From contig CABHOV010000061.1 of the NCBI GenBank assembly GCA_902168185.1, positions 1 to 64,000 on the forward strand: a stretch of 64,000 bases of DNA, given 5' to 3'. Shown here piece after piece: positions 60,698 through 64,000 of this stretch. The stretch comes from an uncultured Bacteroides sp. GTDB taxonomy: Bacteria > Bacteroidota > Bacteroidia > Cytophagales > Cyclobacteriaceae. Position 1 is the first letter of the stretch, and every line of letters begins with the position of its first letter. The position numbers and the translations under genes were made by a program. The notes below the pieces were generated by a model. The model did no database searches. It was given only the letters and a program-made list of their open reading frames with translations, and was not told the DNA's origin.

Positions 60698-61456
60698 CTA
60701 AATTCTCTTTTTCATTGATCTAAAATGGGCATATCTCAAGAAGTGAGAAAATGAGGTGATTACGGATATTAGGAATCCGTAATATCCATCCAGAAATCCG
60801 CGCTGTAAAATGAATTTTTTGAAGAAGATGGTAATGGGTTTAAATACACCATGCCACACGAGATTATAGTTTTTGCCCGATCTATACCTTCCTTCAGCTG
60901 TTAACTTTGTATATAGCAGCGTTTTTTTAAGATGACTCTCGATCGTTGGATAAGAGTAGTGATAGAGATCACCTTTAAGTTTTTGTATGTTTTTCTTCTT
61001 GTCAAGATTCAATTCTTCGTGTACAGTACCAGTCCAATGTATACCTTCTTTTTTAAAGATCCTGATTTTGTATTCCGGATACCATCCGCAATGATGAATC
61101 CATTTTCCACAATAGTTTGTGATTCGGTTAATGAAGTATGCATCATCATGCTGAGAGTTTCCTTTTTTTAAATCCAGTATACTCTGCTGCAGCATTGGTG
61201 ATAACTCTTCATCAGCGTCTATTGATAAAATAAAATCTCCGGTAGTTTTAGAGTTTCCATAATTTTTTGCCTCCGAATATCCCGGCCAGGTCAATTGAAA
61301 AAATGTTAGCTCTTTACTCTTGATGATTTCAGTCGTCTTGTCCGTTGAATAAGAGTCTACTATTATAATCTCATCGACAACCGGGATGAGTGAATCTATA
61401 CATCTCCCTATATTTGATTCTTCATTGAAAGTAATAATGACAGCAGATAATTTCAT
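60698..61456 (-). CDS. Glycosyltransferase family 2, LPS core (WaaE/KdtX-like) type
   Basis: 252 residues. GT-A fold: SAVIITFNEESNIGRCIDSL with the nucleotide site, DEIIIVDSYSTDKTTEI, the DxD-like segment ILSIDADEELSP, and CGWYPEYKIRIFKKEGIHW then TGTVHEEL, the WaaE/KdtX signature. The C-terminal third is hydrophobic-aromatic (LQRGFLDGYYGFLISVITSF) and likely attaches to the membrane. Homologues add glucose to the LPS inner core. It is the second gene of a minus-strand pair with a GT4 gene 23 bases upstream. Confidence 0.92.
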   Translation of the reverse strand: MKLSAVIITFNEESNIGRCIDSLIPVVDEIIIVDSYSTDKTTEIIKSKELTFFQLTWPGYSEAKNYGNSKTTGDFILSIDADEELSPMLQQSILDLKKGNSQHDDAYFINRITNYCGKWIHHCGWYPEYKIRIFKKEGIHWTGTVHEELNLDKKKNIQKLKGDLYHYSYPTIESHLKKTLLYTKLTAEGRYRSGKNYNLVWHGVFKPITIFFKKFILQRGFLDGYYGFLISVITSFSHFLRYAHFRSMKKRI

Positions 61457-61479
61457 TATGCGTAAGCTTGTGAGATCCG

Positions 61480-62592
61480 TTAAAGTTGTTGTTCAGAGAG
61501 TACTTCCGTATATATAGTAAGCGTGTTTGCAGCGGTGGCTTCCTTTGAGAAGTCCTTTACTTTATTCAAGGCCCCCAGAATAAGTTGGTCTTTAAGCTGG
61601 GGTGATTTAATTACCCGTTCAACTTCAGAAGCAAGAGCTTCAGAATCTCCCACCGCTGCCAGAAGTCCCGATTGTTCATGCACTACCATTTCCGGTATAC
61701 CTCCAGCCCTGGTGGCAACTACGACAGCTTTAGAAAGAAAAGCATCCAGTACAGAAGTACCAAGTCCTTCTTCACTTGAAGTCATCAGAAATATATCCAA
61801 AGAGGGGAGTATATCCACGATGTCATTACGAAATCCTGTGAACGTGATATGTTGCTCCAGCGCCAATTCAGCTACATATGCTTTTAATGATGCTTCCTGT
61901 GAGCCCGTGCCAATAATGAAGCTGTGTATCGGGAGTTTTTTACTTACGAGAACTCCAATGGTTCGTATAAATGTATAGTAATCTTTGTGCGCTTCCAGTG
62001 CTGAGCTATTTCCGATAATCCAGAAGTCAGAGGAGATATTGAATTCGCTTCTTAGTTTGTTATTAGTGGCGTTATTGAATTTATCGTTGTTGAATTTATC
62101 AAGATCGACCCCGCTATGTACCGTGACGCTTTTATCCGGATTGTTCAGATATGCCCGCATAATCGTGTTGATCTTATCGGATACGCATAGAATTCTTTTT
62201 ATCGAAGGGTGGTTGTATTTCCATTTTGTAAACCAGCTTTTCTTAGGTACGAAATCAACACGTCTGCTAAGAATCAATGGAACCTTATTTCCCAGGAAAG
62301 CGGAGAGGACTCCAACTGAATGAGAATTAGGATTATGCATGTGAATAATCGAAATCCCATTCTGCTGACTCACTTTTTTTATTGCCAGCGCAGTTCTTAT
62401 GTCCAGTGAATTAACAAAAGGCAGGGAGAAAATCGGGATGTGGTTTTTGATGCAGAAAGTTTCGAATGAAGATCCCTTCCGTACGGCAACATAATTCTCA
62501 AGCCCCAGCTTTGTCAGTTCTTTTATAAGGTAAGCAATTTGTTGTTCCCCGCCTCGCCAACCTTTCTCACTACTGAGGTGTAAAACTTTCAT
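61480..62592 (-). CDS. Glycosyltransferase family 4 (GT-B)
   Basis: 370 residues. The start MKVLHLSSEKGWRGGEQQIA and IIHMHNPNSHSVGVLSAFLG are N-terminal GT4 traits. The C-terminal half shows FWIIGNSSALEAHKDYYTFI, ITFTGFRNDIVDILPSLDIF and the donor-binding motif SSEEGLGTSVLDAFLSKAVV, then GGIPEMVVHEQSGLLAAVGD. It probably builds LPS or a surface polysaccharide together with the GT2 gene downstream on the same strand. Confidence 0.92.
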   Translation of the reverse strand: MKVLHLSSEKGWRGGEQQIAYLIKELTKLGLENYVAVRKGSSFETFCIKNHIPIFSLPFVNSLDIRTALAIKKVSQQNGISIIHMHNPNSHSVGVLSAFLGNKVPLILSRRVDFVPKKSWFTKWKYNHPSIKRILCVSDKINTIMRAYLNNPDKSVTVHSGVDLDKFNNDKFNNATNNKLRSEFNISSDFWIIGNSSALEAHKDYYTFIRTIGVLVSKKLPIHSFIIGTGSQEASLKAYVAELALEQHITFTGFRNDIVDILPSLDIFLMTSSEEGLGTSVLDAFLSKAVVVATRAGGIPEMVVHEQSGLLAAVGDSEALASEVERVIKSPQLKDQLILGALNKVKDFSKEATAANTLTIYTEVLSEQQL

Positions 62593-62654
62593 AGTTGTTC
62601 GTTCCCGTGTGAAGGTGTAAAATATACTTTTTCATTACAAATTTCCAGGCTCAT

Positions 62655-62662
62655 TATATTTG
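62655..62662 (+). promoter_or_regulatory. Candidate -7 element for the sugar-transferase-like gene
   Basis: TATATTTG fits TAnnTTTG and lies about 42 bases before ATG 62705; no -33 TTG is clear. Confidence 0.4.
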
Positions 62663-62704
62663 TGCCATAATTGAAGTGAATCAGAGCGAAATATATACCG
62701 AATT

Positions 62705-63589
62705 ATGATCAATCTTTTGTATTTAACGTTTGGCGAAAATATAGAAAATCACTACCAGGCCAATTTTTCCATTCTCTCATTTCTGAAAGAATCGCAGAAA
62801 ATTAACAGCATCACCGTTATAACCGATAGACCGATGTTTTATAACAGGTATAAAGAAAAAGTTGATGTAATAGAAGTTAATGAGCAAATGCTAAGCGACT
62901 GGCAAGGAGAAACTCGTTTTTTTTGGAGAATAAAGCTGAAGGCTCTTGAGCTGTTGGCAGAAAAATATGCGCAGGGTTCGATAGTATATCTCGATTCCGA
63001 TACTTTTTTATATCGGTCGGTGGATTTACTGGCAGAACAAATAAAAATGAACACAGCCTTTATGCACGTGATGGAGGGAGCATTAAGTTCGTTGAATACA
63101 AAGACTGAAAAATTAATGTGGGAACAGGTACAGGGTAAAAAATTTGGTGGAGTTGAGATAACCGCTCAACATGCCATGTGGAATGCAGGCGTAGTAATTT
63201 TGCCATCGGAAAAGAAGACGGATGCTATCAAACTTGCTCTTAAAATTTGTGATGATATGTGTCAGGCCGGAGTGACACGGAGGCTCATTGAGCAGTTTGC
63301 TTTATCGGTGGCTTTAAAGGAAGTATATAATCTTGAAGCTGCAAATTCATGGATCGGTCATTATTGGGGAAACAAAGCAGAGTGGAACGCGGCCATTGGG
63401 CGATTCTTTGGAGACAGTCATCTGAAAGATATATCGATACAACAAGAGATTGCAGGTATGGAAAATTTTGATCTGTTTTCTATAGCCGTTCGAAAAAGAA
63501 GAAGCTCTATGGTTACCAAGTTGTCAAAAGTGATTGATCGATTTTTCCCGGTAAAAAGCGTGGAATATATTAATAGAAATAAAATATAG
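62705..63589 (+). CDS. GT-A fold glycosyltransferase-like protein
   Basis: 294 residues with no signal or membrane segment. INLLYLTFGENIENHYQANF and SITVITDRPMFYNRYKEKVD fit a Rossmann-type start. The segment GSIVYLDSDTFLYRSVDLLA carries a DxD motif (Asp-Ser-Asp) typical of GT-A nucleotide-sugar transferases. MWNAGVVILPSEKKT recalls the NAGV loop of GT8-like enzymes. The C-terminal part ends RFFPVKSVEYINRN. Donor and acceptor are unknown. It is divergent from the GT4/GT2 pair and monocistronic, with its own -7 element. Confidence 0.75.
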   Translation: MINLLYLTFGENIENHYQANFSILSFLKESQKINSITVITDRPMFYNRYKEKVDVIEVNEQMLSDWQGETRFFWRIKLKALELLAEKYAQGSIVYLDSDTFLYRSVDLLAEQIKMNTAFMHVMEGALSSLNTKTEKLMWEQVQGKKFGGVEITAQHAMWNAGVVILPSEKKTDAIKLALKICDDMCQAGVTRRLIEQFALSVALKEVYNLEAANSWIGHYWGNKAEWNAAIGRFFGDSHLKDISIQQEIAGMENFDLFSIAVRKRRSSMVTKLSKVIDRFFPVKSVEYINRNKI

Positions 63590-63674
63590 GTTGCAATGTA
63601 TTTACAGACAGTAGTCTATACTCTTCGCAAGGTTATGCGCTACGTGAATTAGTTTTTTGATAATATATAGATCA

Positions 63675-64000
63675 CTAGAATAATATTTTTTTTGAATAGG
63701 CAGCCAGCTCCATCATCCACGCGATCCCCACGTGAACAATAATTCCTCCCCATATGCTCTTTGTCTCGTAGGCAATGACACCCAAAATATACCCTCCGAA
63801 GATCGAGCTGATGGCTTCCCCGGCCGGTTTCCCGAAGTGAAGGAAGCAGTATACCGATGCCATAGCCAATACTGAATTTCTCCCCGTAAACTGCAATAGC
63901 CCGATGACCAGGAACCCGCGGAATAAAAATTCTACCGAAACAAAGTCAAGTGCATATGCAAGCTCGTAACACGACACGGTGATCCATTCCGGTATATCCA
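63675..64000 (-). CDS. CPBP family intramembrane protease, C-terminal part (cut by window edge)
   Basis: The frame is open beyond 64000, so the N-terminal half is not visible. The seen part carries the CPBP motifs: VSVEFLFRGFLVIGLLQF (the ExxxR-like motif, here with a single Glu before FLFRG), then VYCFLHFGKPAGEAISSIFG with the His of the second motif, and IIVHVGIAWMMEL with the final one. Such proteins are multi-pass membrane glutamic proteases related to CAAX prenyl protease 2. The first Glu of the usual EE pair is Val here. Role unknown. Confidence 0.85.
   Translation of the reverse strand, partial: DIPEWITVSCYELAYALDFVSVEFLFRGFLVIGLLQFTGRNSVLAMASVYCFLHFGKPAGEAISSIFGGYILGVIAYETKSIWGGIIVHVGIAWMMELAAYSKKILF

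Noticed and set aside
60698-63589. Mobile polysaccharide island
   Set aside because: The genes look AT-richer by eye, but no transposase, integrase, tRNA or direct repeat borders them, so transfer is only a possibility.

Overview
The window is a 64 kb chromosomal stretch from a Bacteroidota bacterium, most likely of the order Cytophagales. The signs are a type IX secretion (T9SS) plug protein, a T9SS C-terminal sorting domain on a DUF1501 protein, the Bacteroidota pattern of promoters (a TAnnTTTG element at -7, sometimes with an upstream TTG), weak Shine-Dalgarno sites, many Bacteroidota-only families (DUF2911, DUF1080, DUF4159, DUF4369/TlpA) and many Cys-lipoproteins and beta-barrels. I see no rRNA or tRNA gene, no CRISPR array, no transposase and no prophage. 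Species assignment is not possible from the window alone.

Layout. 1-4.2 kb: the N-terminal part of smc (cut by the window edge), a decayed methyltransferase, an FkbM methyltransferase and a secreted protein. 4.4-7.7 kb: ychF, an isolated cas6-like gene and the T9SS plug gene. 7.9-12.6 kb: a tight envelope operon of an ECF sigma factor, an anti-sigma-like protein fused through a long Asn-rich linker to an outer-membrane barrel, an LVIVD-repeat lipoprotein and a small barrel. 12.8-20.8 kb: KTSC protein, ABC-F ATPase, sugar-dehydrogenase-like lipoprotein, C1 peptidase, lgt, META protein, a REP-like element and three secreted proteins. 21-25.4 kb: a collagen-stalked PhoX-like lipoprotein, a di-heme peroxidase and dCMP deaminase. 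25.4-33.3 kb: a 25-residue Lys/Ala microprotein unit, murB, a degenerate glyoxalase and a DUF1501/DUF1800 secreted pair with companions. 33.5-39.6 kb: HMG-CoA lyase-like protein, TPR protein, a dprA remnant, MerR, CapA, HPP and two M23 peptidases. 39.8-48.3 kb: alaS, gatB, a TlpA-like protein, a DUF3298 lipoprotein and a BlaI/M56 pair with clear operator palindromes. 48.4-58.9 kb: a heme/VCBS lipoprotein, DUF4159, a TerB/FHA-like ABC-2 transporter, serine deaminase beta subunit and a TolC/adaptor pair. 59-64 kb: pyrophosphatase, four glycosyltransferases or sugar-transferase-like proteins and a CPBP protease cut by the edge.

How it fits together. Most of the region is housekeeping (smc, ychF, murB, lgt, alaS, gatB, ppa) mixed with cell-envelope functions: sensing (sigma/anti-sigma barrel, BlaI/M56), export (T9SS cargo, TolC/adaptor, ABC-2) and wall remodelling (M23). 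The points most worth attention are the orphan cas6, the single-chain sigma-regulator/outer-membrane-barrel fusion, the promoter-terminator-bounded Lys/Ala microprotein, the double palindromic operator before blaI and the degraded dprA at what looks like its native locus. Calls rest on motif reading only; no database search was run.
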